Positions 46,715-56,327 of a DNA stretch of 64,000 nucleotides are shown one piece after another. The notes under the pieces were generated by a model, which worked only from the letters and a program-made list of their open reading frames with translations, made no database searches and was not told where the DNA came from. The translations under genes and the position numbers were made by a program. The stretch is taken from contig JAEZHP010000028.1 of the NCBI GenBank assembly GCA_023416515.1, positions 6,825 to 70,824 on the forward strand, given 5' to 3'. The stretch comes from Pseudomonadota bacterium. Lineage in GTDB: Bacteria; Pseudomonadota; Alphaproteobacteria; Sphingomonadales; Sphingomonadaceae. Position 1 is the stretch's first letter, and each line of letters begins with the position of its first letter.

Positions 46715-47952
46715 CCTGTCCCGCCTACCCGCCAGGCGCCGGGTTCATCAGCAGCCTGCTGAACTATGTTGACTGCCAGGCGCTCGCGATCGGGGCGGGC
46801 GGCTACCAGGCGCTTGCCGCTCCCGGCTCCATCTCGTCAGTGGTGCTCACTGGCCTGCTCACCATCTTCGTCGCCCTGTTCGGCTACCGCATGCTCTTCG
46901 GCCACCGGCCCACCGTGCGCGACGGCGTGCTCGCGCTGGTCAAGATCGGCATCGTCCTCACGCTGACGATGAGCTGGGGCGCTTATCAGATCCTGGTCTA
47001 CGACGTGGCGTTCAGGTCTCCTGCCCAGGTCGCAGGAGAGATCGGTCGCCCGGCCGCCATCCCCGGCGCCAACGGCGGGCTGGTCTGGCGCATCGACAAT
47101 GCCGACCGGCTCCTCGTCGCACTGGCACAGCCCGACCTCGTCACCGCCGAAGCGGCTTCGGCCGAGCCTAATGGCTTTGGTGGCGCCGCACCGCGGACGA
47201 GCGCTGCGCCGGTCGCCTCGGGCTATGACAGCTGGACGCTGGGCGGCGCCCGCATCCTGTTCCTGACCGCAGTCGGCGGCGGGCTCGCCGCGATGCGCCT
47301 TATTGCCGGTGTCCTGCTGGCGCTCGGACCCTTGTTCATCGGCTTCCTGCTATTCGACCGCACCCGCGGTCTGTTCGAAGGGTGGCTGCGCGTGCTCGCC
47401 GGGACTGCTCTCGGCGCCCTCGGCGCGGCGATCGTGATCGGCGTGGAGCTCGCCTTTATCGAGCCGCGGCTCGCGCACCTGCTGACGCTGCGCGAGGCGG
47501 GCTATGTCCTGCCAGGCGTGGAGGTGGAGATTTTCGTCGTCGCGGCCATCTTCGCGCTCGTCCTGCTGGCGATGCTGGCCGCGACGGCGCGCGTCGCCGG
47601 TGGACTGCGTCTCTTCGCGAACTGGCGCGACGCCGCCGGGGAGTGGGTCGAGACGTGGCGCGCCCAGGATCAGCAAGCCGTCCTCGCTAGGGCCGGCGTC
47701 GTGCCGGCGGCCGACGACCGCAGCCGCGCGGCGACCGTCGCGGACGCGGTCGCTCACACCCAGAGCCGGGAAGCCTCCCTGACCTCTGAAGCGGCCGGGA
47801 CCGTGGCGCCGCTCCGCACCGCCGCACCGCACGATCGCGGCCGAACGGCCGAGCATGCATCATCGCCACGGCCCGTGCCGCTTGGCCTGAGCCACCGCCG
47901 CACGCGCAACCGCGCCTCCGGCAGCGCCAGCCGTAGAGATCGCACTGCATGA
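46711..47952 (+). CDS. virB6: T4SS polytopic membrane protein VirB6/TrbL
   Basis: 413 residues with about six membrane helices, among them SVVLTGLLTIFVALFGYRML and AMRLIAGVLLALGPLFIGFL, and a polar, Arg/Ser-rich C-terminal tail. This is the VirB6/TrbL layout of the inner-membrane pore component. It follows virB4 directly, so no virB5 lies between them as in the Agrobacterium order. It overlaps virB8 by four bases. Confidence 0.9.
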   Translation: MTCPAYPPGAGFISSLLNYVDCQALAIGAGGYQALAAPGSISSVVLTGLLTIFVALFGYRMLFGHRPTVRDGVLALVKIGIVLTLTMSWGAYQILVYDVAFRSPAQVAGEIGRPAAIPGANGGLVWRIDNADRLLVALAQPDLVTAEAASAEPNGFGGAAPRTSAAPVASGYDSWTLGGARILFLTAVGGGLAAMRLIAGVLLALGPLFIGFLLFDRTRGLFEGWLRVLAGTALGALGAAIVIGVELAFIEPRLAHLLTLREAGYVLPGVEVEIFVVAAIFALVLLAMLAATARVAGGLRLFANWRDAAGEWVETWRAQDQQAVLARAGVVPAADDRSRAATVADAVAHTQSREASLTSEAAGTVAPLRTAAPHDRGRTAEHASSPRPVPLGLSHRRTRNRASGSASRRDRTA

Positions 47953-48761
47953 ACAAGCACAGCCGCGAGGCCTTGGAGGCCTACTATCTGGAGGCGGAAA
48001 GCTGGGGGAAGGATCGTCAGGATAGCCTGCGCAAGTCGTGTCGAACGGCATGGATCGTCGCCGCCGCCGCCGTGCTCATCGCGGTGTTGGAGGCGGCCGC
48101 CCTCCTCGCACTGACTCCGCTCAAGACGGTCGAACCTTATACTTTGCTCGTCGATCGCCAGACCGGCTTCGTCCAGGCGCTAGAGCCTCTGGATCCGCAG
48201 CGCGTGTCGGGTGAGACCGCCCTCACGCAGAGTTTCCTCGTTCAATATGTCATCGCCCGCGAGAGCTTCGACATCGACACGGTGCAGGCCAATTACCGGC
48301 GGGTCGCCTTGTGGTCGGCCGACGCGGCGCGAACCTCGTACGTTGCCGACATGCAGGTCTCGAGCGCGGATAGCCCGCTGGTGCGGTATCCGCGTAACAG
48401 CGTAGTCGAAACCCGCGTAAAAAGCGTCTCGCCAGTGGGGCCGGATACAGCCATGGTCCGCTTCGAGACGCAGCGACGGGACGCTGGTGGGCGGGCCGAG
48501 GCGCCGCGCGCCTGGGTTGCGATCATCCGCTACCGCTATTCGGGCGAGCCGATGAGCATCGAGGACCGGATGATCAATCCGCTCGGCTTCCAGGTCCTGC
48601 GCTACCGGCGCGATGCCGAAGCGCTGCCGCCGGCGGCTGAGGCGGAGCCCGTTCTGAGCGAAGCCGCCACCACGGCGCCCGTGTCGGCGCCCGGCGCCCC
48701 CGCCGTTCAGAGACCATCGCAGCAGTCGATCCAGCAGCGGCCGCCGGAGCCCGAGCTGTGA
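47949..48761 (+). CDS. virB8: T4SS assembly factor VirB8
   Basis: 270 residues. The N-terminus EALEAYYLEAESWGKDRQDS is followed by one membrane helix (AWIVAAAAVLIAVLEAAALL). The periplasmic domain has PYTLLVDRQTGFVQAL and the Arg/Tyr-rich end VAIIRYRYSGEPMSIEDRMI. The C-terminal 50 residues are a low-complexity Ala/Pro/Gln tail. It overlaps virB9 by a GTGA, so no virB7 is present between B6 and B9. Confidence 0.93.
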   Translation: MNKHSREALEAYYLEAESWGKDRQDSLRKSCRTAWIVAAAAVLIAVLEAAALLALTPLKTVEPYTLLVDRQTGFVQALEPLDPQRVSGETALTQSFLVQYVIARESFDIDTVQANYRRVALWSADAARTSYVADMQVSSADSPLVRYPRNSVVETRVKSVSPVGPDTAMVRFETQRRDAGGRAEAPRAWVAIIRYRYSGEPMSIEDRMINPLGFQVLRYRRDAEALPPAAEAEPVLSEAATTAPVSAPGAPAVQRPSQQSIQQRPPEPEL

Positions 48762-49447
48762 GAGCCGCCATTATGGCGGCGCTCACACTAATAAGCGCAA
48801 TTCCGGCCTCCGCTCAGGTTCAGCCGGAGCCCGGCGACGGCGACCCGCGCGTGCAGACCGTGAGCTATGACGAGGACCAGGTCGTCCGCCTACAGGGAGC
48901 ACCGGGCTTCCTGATCAACATCGAGTTTGCGCCCGACGAGCAAATCGAGAATGTCGCGGTCGGCGACAGCGGCGCTTGGCAAGTGACGCCGAACCGGCGG
49001 GGCGACCATCTGTTCGTCAAGCCGATCCAAGGGGGTGTCACCACCAACATGACCGTGGTCACCACCGCGCGGGTCTATCTTTTCGAACTGACGCCCGCCT
49101 TCGACAACGTTCCGTTCACCGTCCGATTCCGCTATGCCAACAGTGCGGCGCCACTTGAGGCCGACTCTCCCGAGCCGGCGATCGTGGGGCGCTACCGGAT
49201 GTCGGGAGCGCGCTCGCTCCGGCCGAGCCGTATCGACGACGACGGCGCCCACACCTATATCGAATTCCCCGCGGACAGCGCATTACCGGCCATCTACGCA
49301 GTTGATTCACGGGGCCGCGAGACCTTGGTCAACGGCGGCATGCGCGACGGCCGGTTCGTCATCGACGGTGTGTCCTCGCGGCTCATCTTCCGAATTGACC
49401 AGCACGTGGCGCGCGCCGTCCGGGTGATTTCGCGGGGGTCGAACTGA
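48758..49447 (+). CDS. virB9: T4SS outer-membrane core protein VirB9
   Basis: 229 residues from a GTG at 48758. A short signal peptide (MAALTLISAIPASAQVQ) precedes the CagX/VirB9 domain: TVSYDEDQVVRLQGAPGFLI and the C-terminal beta sandwich with TYIEFPADSALPAIYAVDSR. It partners VirB10 in the core complex. VirB7, its usual lipoprotein partner, was not found. It overlaps virB10 by one base. Confidence 0.93.
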   Translation: MRAAIMAALTLISAIPASAQVQPEPGDGDPRVQTVSYDEDQVVRLQGAPGFLINIEFAPDEQIENVAVGDSGAWQVTPNRRGDHLFVKPIQGGVTTNMTVVTTARVYLFELTPAFDNVPFTVRFRYANSAAPLEADSPEPAIVGRYRMSGARSLRPSRIDDDGAHTYIEFPADSALPAIYAVDSRGRETLVNGGMRDGRFVIDGVSSRLIFRIDQHVARAVRVISRGSN

Positions 49448-50580
49448 TGTTGAGGGACGGTCTGGACGTCGCGGATCCCCGCCAGTTCATTCCGCCGCCG
49501 TCGGCCACAGCCTCGGTGCTGCCGGTGGTCGCCAAACCGCGGCAGGGCCTGCCCGCGTGGGCCCTGGGGATCGGTATCGTCGCTGCAGGCGCGCTCCTCT
49601 TCTCGGTACTCGACGGGCGACGGCGGGCTGCGGAGGTCCCCGCGGTGAAGGTGCGCGCCGTCGACCAAGTCGACTCCGGTGCGGCGACCCCGCCGCTCTA
49701 CGTGCCGCCGGAGCTGATTGTCGAGCCGCGCCAACCGGCCTTTTCTCTGCCGGTACAGCAGACGACCACACGGCCCGCCCAAAGGGCCGCTCCGCAGCCG
49801 CAGATCATCTATGTGCCGCAGCCGGTGCCGACGCCCGTGCCGGTCGAGCTGCCGCCGTCACCCGTGCGCGTGTCGGCCGAGCCGGCCTTGCTGCTCGACA
49901 CCGGGAGCGGGGCACTTCCCCCGGCGGCCGGCACGCCGGGCACACTGGGCGCGGCGGGCGCCGAGGCCGCAGCGGCATCGGTCGGCAGCGGCACGGCGCA
50001 GCTGACCCGGGTCCGTGCCGGGATGTTCGCCAATCGCGCCACCACGGTCGGCCAAGGCACGCTGATCCCGGCGGTGCTCGAAACCGCCCTCGACTCGACC
50101 CGCCCCGGCTTTGCCCGGGCGATCGTCTCGCGCGACGTGCGTAGCTTCGACAGCAGCCGCGTGCTGATTCCCCGCGGCAGCAGGCTGATCGGTGAATATC
50201 GCGCGGACGTGGCGCGCGGACAGCGCCGGGCGATGGTCAATTGGACACGCCTGATCCGCCCTGACGGCGTGACGATCGGTATCGATTCTCCCGCAACGGA
50301 TACCTTGGGTGGCGGAGGCATTAGCGCTCGCGTCAACAGCCATTTCCTGGAGCGCTTCGCGGGGGCACTCCTCCAGTCGGTGCTCGCCATCGGCAGCTCC
50401 TTCGCCGGCCGGCTGGGCAGCGACAGCAGCATCGTCGTCCTGCCCGGCGCGGTGCAGGGCGCCACCCAGGTTGTCCAGCCGTCGCAGATCACACCGACGC
50501 TGACAGTGCGCCAGGGCACGAGCATATCGGTTTTTGTCGCCCGCGACCTCGATTTCACCAGCGCCGGGACGCTCCGATGA
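49447..50580 (+). CDS. virB10: T4SS core protein VirB10/TrbI
   Basis: 377 residues. A short cytoplasmic head, a membrane helix (WALGIGIVAAGALLFSVLDG), then a Pro-rich stretch (PVPTPVPVELPPSPVRV) that spans the periplasm. The C-terminal barrel contains VGQGTLIPAVLETALDSTRP and SSRVLIPRGSRLIGEYRADV. It connects inner and outer membranes and senses ATP use. It overlaps virB11 by ATGA. Confidence 0.94.
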   Translation: MLRDGLDVADPRQFIPPPSATASVLPVVAKPRQGLPAWALGIGIVAAGALLFSVLDGRRRAAEVPAVKVRAVDQVDSGAATPPLYVPPELIVEPRQPAFSLPVQQTTTRPAQRAAPQPQIIYVPQPVPTPVPVELPPSPVRVSAEPALLLDTGSGALPPAAGTPGTLGAAGAEAAAASVGSGTAQLTRVRAGMFANRATTVGQGTLIPAVLETALDSTRPGFARAIVSRDVRSFDSSRVLIPRGSRLIGEYRADVARGQRRAMVNWTRLIRPDGVTIGIDSPATDTLGGGGISARVNSHFLERFAGALLQSVLAIGSSFAGRLGSDSSIVVLPGAVQGATQVVQPSQITPTLTVRQGTSISVFVARDLDFTSAGTLR

Positions 50581-51578
50581 GGGCGGCGGCGAACGATGCC
50601 GGCGGCGTCTATCTTCGCTCCTTCCTCGCTCCGCTGAGCGGCGTCCTGTCGCGGCCGGAAGTCACCGATATCTATGTGAACCGCCCCGGCGAGCTGTGGG
50701 CGGAGACGACCTCAGGGGTGATCGAGCGTCACGAGTCGCCTGCGCTCGACGAGGACTGCCTGGCGCGCCTCTCCCGCCAAATCGCCGCTTTCTCTCACCA
50801 GGGCATCAACCGCGAGCACCCGCTCCTGTCGGCCAGCCTGCCCGACGGTTCGCGCGTGCAGGTGGTGGCTCCTCCGGCGACCCGCGGCCCGCCCGCGCTC
50901 GCCATCCGCAAGCATGTCGCGCAGGACATGTCTCTCGGCGACTATGTCGCGGCCGGCGCCTTCGACATCACGAGACGTGCCTGTTCCGGCGCGCCCTCGC
51001 CGGCGGAGGAGCGCATCAGGGCGCTGCTCGACCAAGGCGATATCGCCGCGGTCCTTGCCGCAGCGGTGCAGGCGCGCTGGAACATTGTCGTGTCGGGCGG
51101 CACTTCGACGGGAAAGACCACCTTCCTCAACTCACTGCTGAGGGAAGTACCGCCGGACGAGCGGCTAATCCTCATCGAGGATACGCCCGAATTATTCCTC
51201 CGCCACGAAAACGCAGTTGGACTTCTCGCCGTCCGTGGCGGGCTCGGCGAAGCGCGCGTCGATGCCAACGACCTCGTCGCCGCGTCGCTTCGCATGAGGC
51301 CCGACCGCATCATCCTGGGCGAGTTGCGCGGACCTGAGGCTTTCGCCTTCCTTAGGGCCGTCAATACGGGCCATCCGGGGTCAATGACCACGGTGCATGC
51401 TGACACTGCGGAGCGCTCGATTGAACAAATCGTCCTTTTAGCTCTTCAGGCGGGCTCGCAACTCCATCGTGATGATGTGCGTCATTATATCACGAGCACA
51501 ATCGATGTCTTTGTCCACCTCTCGAGAAGTGGAGGTCGGCGATATGTTAATGAGGTCGCTCTTCGCGGCCACAAGTGA
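50577..51578 (+). CDS. virB11: T4SS ATPase VirB11
   Basis: 333 residues. The hexameric traffic ATPase pattern is clear: EVTDIYVNRPGELWAE, Walker A VVSGGTSTGKTTFLNSLLRE near residue 171, the Asp box LILIEDTPELFLRHENAVGL, and RPDRIILGELRGPEAFAFLR. The His box GHPGSMTTVHADTAE follows. It is the last gene of the operon. No virD4 coupling protein follows. Confidence 0.95.
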   Translation: MRAAANDAGGVYLRSFLAPLSGVLSRPEVTDIYVNRPGELWAETTSGVIERHESPALDEDCLARLSRQIAAFSHQGINREHPLLSASLPDGSRVQVVAPPATRGPPALAIRKHVAQDMSLGDYVAAGAFDITRRACSGAPSPAEERIRALLDQGDIAAVLAAAVQARWNIVVSGGTSTGKTTFLNSLLREVPPDERLILIEDTPELFLRHENAVGLLAVRGGLGEARVDANDLVAASLRMRPDRIILGELRGPEAFAFLRAVNTGHPGSMTTVHADTAERSIEQIVLLALQAGSQLHRDDVRHYITSTIDVFVHLSRSGGRRYVNEVALRGHK

Positions 51579-51909
51579 GGCGACTATACTCGAGATAGGT
51601 GAATTTCCCGTGTCTTGGGAAGGTCGTCAAAATGAGCGTCGACACCCAAGCGTGGCGCGGCAAGAACTATGTAGCTGAGCTGCGAGCATCCACTACCGGG
51701 TGACTTCGGGAGGCGATTGCGACGACGTTGACGTCCGGTAAGCGCCCATTCCGGCTATTGTGCTGCGAGCCGGCCAATGTCTGCTTGTGGGCCGGTTGCT
51801 GACCAGTGGCTTCCAGAACAGAAACGAAATGGCAGCAACGGCGGTCATGCAGATCAAGCTTGGCGGCGAGTGTTGAGACATAGCCGACGCGAACCCGACT
51901 CGGAATGGA
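51579..51909. other. Intergenic region between the T4SS and the GTPase-caspase operon
   Basis: About 330 bases with no supported gene. One 23-codon frame from an ATG at 51632 (MSVDTQAWRGKNYVAELRAS) has no family and is probably noise or a truncated remnant. The region lies downstream of both flanking operons, which converge here. Confidence 0.4.
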
Positions 51910-52974
51910 TCAGCGCAGCGACTTGAGCTCCTGGTGGGCCGGAAACTCGTCCAACGCCGCGTCGATCAGGCTTTCGCGGGAGATGCTGCCGCCGCCGCCC
52001 TGCGACAGCAAGCGAAGTGCGGCGAACCATTGCGCCCGTCCGGTGCCACTCAACTTGAGGCGCGAAACCTCGCCGCCTGCTCGTAGCCAGATGTCCTGGT
52101 CAGTCGGGCCGAGCGGGAAGAGGTCGGGCATAATCTGCTCGAGGTCGCGGTGGCGATTTTCCCCGCTCTGCGAGATTGATTTGGTGCCGCCGAGCGCGAG
52201 TGCAATGGGAAAGTTCTCCTCGAGGTCGCTCGCTTTGAACACTGGATGCTGCTTTCCTGGGACAGCCTTCCTGACCGTCTCGGACACGTGATTGAACAGG
52301 TCGAAAACCCGGATGGTTCCGTCGCTGGCCGCAGTGGCAGCGCCCTTGAGGCCGGAGAGCATGGCGGTCGTGAACACGCTATTCCGCTCGCTCATGAGCA
52401 CCAGCGACGTCTCGGTCGCGCGCGACGACGCGAACACGACCCGGCCGGTGCCCCGGGCCAGTCGCTGCAGAGACTTTTCGTCGAACCCTTCGTCGATCCC
52501 ATATTCTCCATCGTTGCCTAAGTCGGACTTGAGCGTGGCAGCGCCAGCGGCATGGCACGCGTCCACGACGACAACGACTCGCGGCGCCTCTATGGCGGCG
52601 ATCGCTGCGGATAGCTCGGCCTCGCCGAGCGTCGTTCCCGCGATGTCCGTGAGCTCGCAATCGTAGGGAACGAGCGCGCTCGTCGCGGTAGCCCCCTTGC
52701 CGATACGCGCCCCGTGGCCCGAGAAGAAGATCGCTACGGTGTTGTCGGTGGTCGCGGTCCTAGCGAGGTCGGCGAGCGCTTTTCGGATGTTTGCGAGAGT
52801 GGCCTGGCCGTCGGAGAGGACGGTGACGTTCGCCTCCGGATAGCCGCAATACGCCGACGACTTGAGAATCTCGGCGGTGTCGAGTGCGTCGTTGAGCACG
52901 GCAGAGGGGAGACTCGTCACTGCGTCATAGTTGGCGATGCCGATAATCAGCGCGCGTCCGTGATCGAATTTCAT
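51910..52974 (-). CDS. Caspase-like protease with a C-terminal effector-associated domain
   Basis: 354 residues. The start at 52974 follows a GGAG site. The p20-type domain opens GRALIIGIANYDAVTSLPSA. His87 is in AIFFSGHGARIGKG and Cys140 in RVVVVVDACHAAGAATL, the catalytic dyad of C14/metacaspase-like peptidases. The last 65 residues (LFPLGPTDQDIWLRAGGEVS, then RAQWFAALRLL) match the C-terminus of the GAP1-like protein next door. I infer the GTPase module recruits it through this domain, which makes it the likely executioner. It is the last gene of the operon, 32 bases after the GAP1-like gene. Confidence 0.9.
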   Translation of the reverse strand: MKFDHGRALIIGIANYDAVTSLPSAVLNDALDTAEILKSSAYCGYPEANVTVLSDGQATLANIRKALADLARTATTDNTVAIFFSGHGARIGKGATATSALVPYDCELTDIAGTTLGEAELSAAIAAIEAPRVVVVVDACHAAGAATLKSDLGNDGEYGIDEGFDEKSLQRLARGTGRVVFASSRATETSLVLMSERNSVFTTAMLSGLKGAATAASDGTIRVFDLFNHVSETVRKAVPGKQHPVFKASDLEENFPIALALGGTKSISQSGENRHRDLEQIMPDLFPLGPTDQDIWLRAGGEVSRLKLSGTGRAQWFAALRLLSQGGGGSISRESLIDAALDEFPAHQELKSLR

Positions 52975-53006
52975 TGGAACTCCATCAGATATGATCCGCC
53001 GCCGGA

Positions 53007-55478
53007 TCAGTTCCCGAACAGTGGGTCGTTGGCCATCAGCCTGAGGTTTGGGTTCTCGGGAAAGTCGTTCCTCATCTGGTGGATCAGCTTGGAGACGCGG
53101 GGCGGCCTTCCGTTCTGGATGTCGCGGATCGCGCAGCGCCAACGCTCTTTGCCGCTACCGTGGTGGCGAAGATCGGCGTTCCGTCCGCCGGACCGTTCCC
53201 ACAGCGCGTCCTGGTCCGGCCCGTTCGGAAAGAGTTCGGCGGCCAGTTCGGTGAGCACCTCCCACTTCTCAACGGCGCTGACGGGTGAGAGCCCGAGGAA
53301 CCAGCGGTCGAGGTAGCCAATCAGACTCCAGCAGTGGCGGAGCACCGGCGCGACGTCGCTGCGGCCGGCTCGATAAACTGAGATCAGGTCGTTCACAATG
53401 TCGCTTCGTCCGCGCGATGCTATGGCGCGTCCGAGCAGGTCGGCGTCAGGGGGAGTGAGTGACCGGATGCCGTGGACCGCCGTCGAAACCCACCTGCGGA
53501 ATCGCGCGTGATCAAGTCCGCCTAGCACCTCGATGAGACCGAGGCCTTCTGCGAGTGTGCCACCCGGGAAGCGTGTGAGGAGGTTGTCAAGCCGCGGATC
53601 GCGGATGATCCTTTCGACCAGTTCAGGCTCGATACGGGTGTCTTGACGACCAGCGCTCGTGAACCAGGCGTCCGCCGTCGCCTCTAGCAAGCGGTCGCGG
53701 GTGTTCGTCGGTATCTTGTCCCAGACCTCGGTCCTCCGCGAGTACGTCGTCAGGTCCGCGAGCGGTGTTGCGGCAAGGAGGTCGAGCAGTTCCGTCGGCG
53801 GTTTGGCGCCGTCGATCTGTTCGTCGAGGAGTTGCTCGAACGCTTTTCGCGGGTCCTCGGGCCCATTCCACGCTCCGGAGTTCGTCTTGAGGGCCGCAGT
53901 CCAGATGCGCCGGTTCGGGGCAGTCGACATGTCTCGGTTGGCCAGGAGCGTCGGATCCTTGGCCACCTCCTCGCCAGCTATGGCGAGCACCCGCCCGTCG
54001 GGGACCCTGGCCACCGTGTCGAGGATTTCACCGGGCTTCGCGCGGCCCATGGCGAGCCGCATGGCGGCGGCGTCGACACCGGGTTCGACGGCGCTCTGAG
54101 CGCTCGCCGCGTCCGCGGGCTTCATGCTCGCCCCCACGGCGACGGCGTGCAATCGAAAGAGCTTCTGCTTCGCAGCAGACGCGATGATGGGTTTCGCGGT
54201 GGCAGTATCCAGGTTTGCCGGAGCCGCGAACTCGAGCGCCTCGAGCCCGTTACGGTCGCTCGCGAACAGCGCGACGAGCGGCGGGGAGACGCGGGGCTCG
54301 GACTTCGCCCAGCGCCAAAACCCGGCGGCGAACCGGCCGCTCTTCGCAACGGCCGAGCGGTGAAGCCCTCGCGTCGCGGCATCGCGCCAAGGGGCAACCG
54401 CATCATCGCCGATGAGCGCGTCAGCGACGATGATCATCATGTCGGTATCGTCAGAGGGAAGGTAGTCATTCCGTTCGAACCAAGTCTCGACCGCCTGCCA
54501 GACGAGTCCGCTTGTCTCAAAACCCAGAAACGCAAGGTTGCGCAGCGTCAGAATCTCCGATGGCCGAGCCATGGGGAGCATTTCCACGAGACGCTCGACG
54601 ATGGCGCGCTTCTGGACCTCGCCGAGCTTGGGGTCCGGCGAGAGCCGTTCAATCAACCGCACGGCCGAGACGAGCCGCGCTACGCTTTCCGGCGTCGCGG
54701 TTGCCATGGCGTGCGCCTGCTCAAGCAGCTGGAACTCCTGAAAGCTGTCGAGGTCCGCGCCGATCCTGTCGCGGAACCTCAGCAGCTCCGCGCCGTCGGC
54801 CGAGCCGTCGATCATTCCCGCAGCCCGGGGCCACTCCGGGCCGCTGCGCCCGACAATCCGCTGCTGCTGTTGCCACCGCCCGACGAGGGATGCGGGTGTG
54901 CAGACAATCGTCGGCTCCGGCCTTTCCGCCACGTCTCGGGGACCAAAGCTCAGCCGGAAATAGAGCTTTCGCCGCAGTGCAGGCCATAGACGTCCCCACA
55001 GCGCAACAATGAGCTCCTCGAAGCCTTCGGATCCGATCCGCACTACGGGGCCGGGGCCACGGCTGACGAGCGCCCGCGCTGCGTCCGCGAGATCGGGTGC
55101 CGCCGGCGGCATTCCCGGTGCGGGTGTCACCTCGAACGCCTCGACGGCTGCCGGCGCCCCGTCGAAGGACGTGATGAGGTGCGCGAGGAGCGGACGAAGG
55201 TCGTCCATTGGGGCGATGTCGTCTAGATCGCAAATCAGCGCGTGGGTTACTACCATGCCGGACCGGCCGACCGAGGGATCGCTAAACGTCCGCGCGACGA
55301 CGTAGCGGTCACGCACGGCGAACCCCGACGTCACGGGCGACCAGTCAGCACCTTGGGGCTCAGTGTCCGGCAGGTCGAGGCGCTGCGCCAGCTCGCCCGC
55401 AAATATGGGGTCGCCGCTCGCGCACCTGAGAGCATGCCCATGCTTGATGGTGCCGTAGATGGCTTGGTCGACGCGCAT
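53007..55478 (-). CDS. GTPase-associated protein 1 (GAP1)-like protein with a C-terminal effector-associated domain
   Basis: 823 residues. The N-terminus VDQAIYGTIKHGHALRCASG, then DWSPVTSGFAVRDRYVVART, matches what I recall of GAP1 N-terminal domains. The middle is a long helical scaffold. The end LFPNGPDQDALWERSGGRNA, then KERWRCAIRDIQNG and LIHQMRNDFPENP, is the same small domain as in the caspase. It probably links the GTPases to the protease. A GGGGAGCGGAG site precedes the ATG; the next upstream gene is 18 bases away. Confidence 0.75.
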   Translation of the reverse strand: MRVDQAIYGTIKHGHALRCASGDPIFAGELAQRLDLPDTEPQGADWSPVTSGFAVRDRYVVARTFSDPSVGRSGMVVTHALICDLDDIAPMDDLRPLLAHLITSFDGAPAAVEAFEVTPAPGMPPAAPDLADAARALVSRGPGPVVRIGSEGFEELIVALWGRLWPALRRKLYFRLSFGPRDVAERPEPTIVCTPASLVGRWQQQQRIVGRSGPEWPRAAGMIDGSADGAELLRFRDRIGADLDSFQEFQLLEQAHAMATATPESVARLVSAVRLIERLSPDPKLGEVQKRAIVERLVEMLPMARPSEILTLRNLAFLGFETSGLVWQAVETWFERNDYLPSDDTDMMIIVADALIGDDAVAPWRDAATRGLHRSAVAKSGRFAAGFWRWAKSEPRVSPPLVALFASDRNGLEALEFAAPANLDTATAKPIIASAAKQKLFRLHAVAVGASMKPADAASAQSAVEPGVDAAAMRLAMGRAKPGEILDTVARVPDGRVLAIAGEEVAKDPTLLANRDMSTAPNRRIWTAALKTNSGAWNGPEDPRKAFEQLLDEQIDGAKPPTELLDLLAATPLADLTTYSRRTEVWDKIPTNTRDRLLEATADAWFTSAGRQDTRIEPELVERIIRDPRLDNLLTRFPGGTLAEGLGLIEVLGGLDHARFRRWVSTAVHGIRSLTPPDADLLGRAIASRGRSDIVNDLISVYRAGRSDVAPVLRHCWSLIGYLDRWFLGLSPVSAVEKWEVLTELAAELFPNGPDQDALWERSGGRNADLRHHGSGKERWRCAIRDIQNGRPPRVSKLIHQMRNDFPENPNLRLMANDPLFGN

Positions 55479-55496
55479 TCTCCGCTCCCCGCCCGC

Positions 55497-56327
55497 TTAT
55501 GCGCCGACGTCGAGTAGGTGGTGGATCGGCAGAGTAAGGTCACCGCTCTTCGTGCCGTTCGCCTCGACGACGTAACCGAAGTGCTCAGGACCCTTGCTAG
55601 CATATTCCATGTCGCGAGTTGTGGGACTGAGCGGGCGTTCGAGCGCGGAGAGGCCCATGATCAGCGGCTGCGGCCAGTTCGACCGCACGAACGCCGAAAC
55701 GAGGGGCAGTCGCTCTTCCAGAGCCTGGGGCGGGGTCTTTCCTATGCCCACCTCGTCCCAGCAGGTGAGAAGTACGCCGAGTCGCGGGAGGCGGTGCGAC
55801 GTGGACATAGACTCATGAGCGAAGATCAGCATTTGGAGCAGCTCCACGAGTCTGGCTTGGTCGGAAGGATGCACCTCCCGATTCTCGACCGAGACGCCCT
55901 TCAGGTCGGCCAGTGGCTTGGAGAACATGTCGTCGCCGACGCTCGTCTGCTGAAGCCGGATGAGCAGCAGCCACGCGTCGGCCTCGAGGACGCGCTTTTG
56001 CCACGCGTCGGGGAGCCGCCGATTTTCGATCACCGACTTGATCTGCTCACCGCCGTATTCGGGCCAGACCAGGTCGGCCTCGCGGCCGTCGGCGTCGACC
56101 ACCGGCCAGACGCTGTCGACGTTGACGGACCGCGCGGTGTGACCCGCGGCGCGTCCCTCGTCGAGGCTCTCGAGCGCAGCCTCGAAAGCCTCGAGGTTGC
56201 TGGCCGCGCCGTTCATGCGTAGCGCTCCTGGGACGCGCATGAGGCGACGAAGCAGCTGAGCCCCGTAGTGCGTCTTGCCTACGCCGCTTTCGCCGACGAG
56301 GAGGATCGAGTTGGACGTCTCGCTCAC
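55497..56327 (-). CDS. P-loop GTPase, double-GTPase-1-like
   Basis: 276 residues from a GTG at 56327 that overlaps the stop of the other GTPase gene (GTGA). The P-loop SILLVGESGVGKTHYG is at residues 7-22, an acidic strand ADLVWPEYGGEQIKSVIENR replaces the classical DxxG, and LGVLLTCWDEVGIG occupies the base-recognition position. It corresponds to the first partner of two-GTPase conflict systems. Its role is probably as a nucleotide-switched sensor. Confidence 0.75.
   Translation of the reverse strand: MSETSNSILLVGESGVGKTHYGAQLLRRLMRVPGALRMNGAASNLEAFEAALESLDEGRAAGHTARSVNVDSVWPVVDADGREADLVWPEYGGEQIKSVIENRRLPDAWQKRVLEADAWLLLIRLQQTSVGDDMFSKPLADLKGVSVENREVHPSDQARLVELLQMLIFAHESMSTSHRLPRLGVLLTCWDEVGIGKTPPQALEERLPLVSAFVRSNWPQPLIMGLSALERPLSPTTRDMEYASKGPEHFGYVVEANGTKSGDLTLPIHHLLDVGA

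Noticed and set aside
51632..51703. 23-codon frame downstream of virB11
   Set aside because: It has no family, is too short, and has no clear ribosome site. It is probably chance or a remnant.
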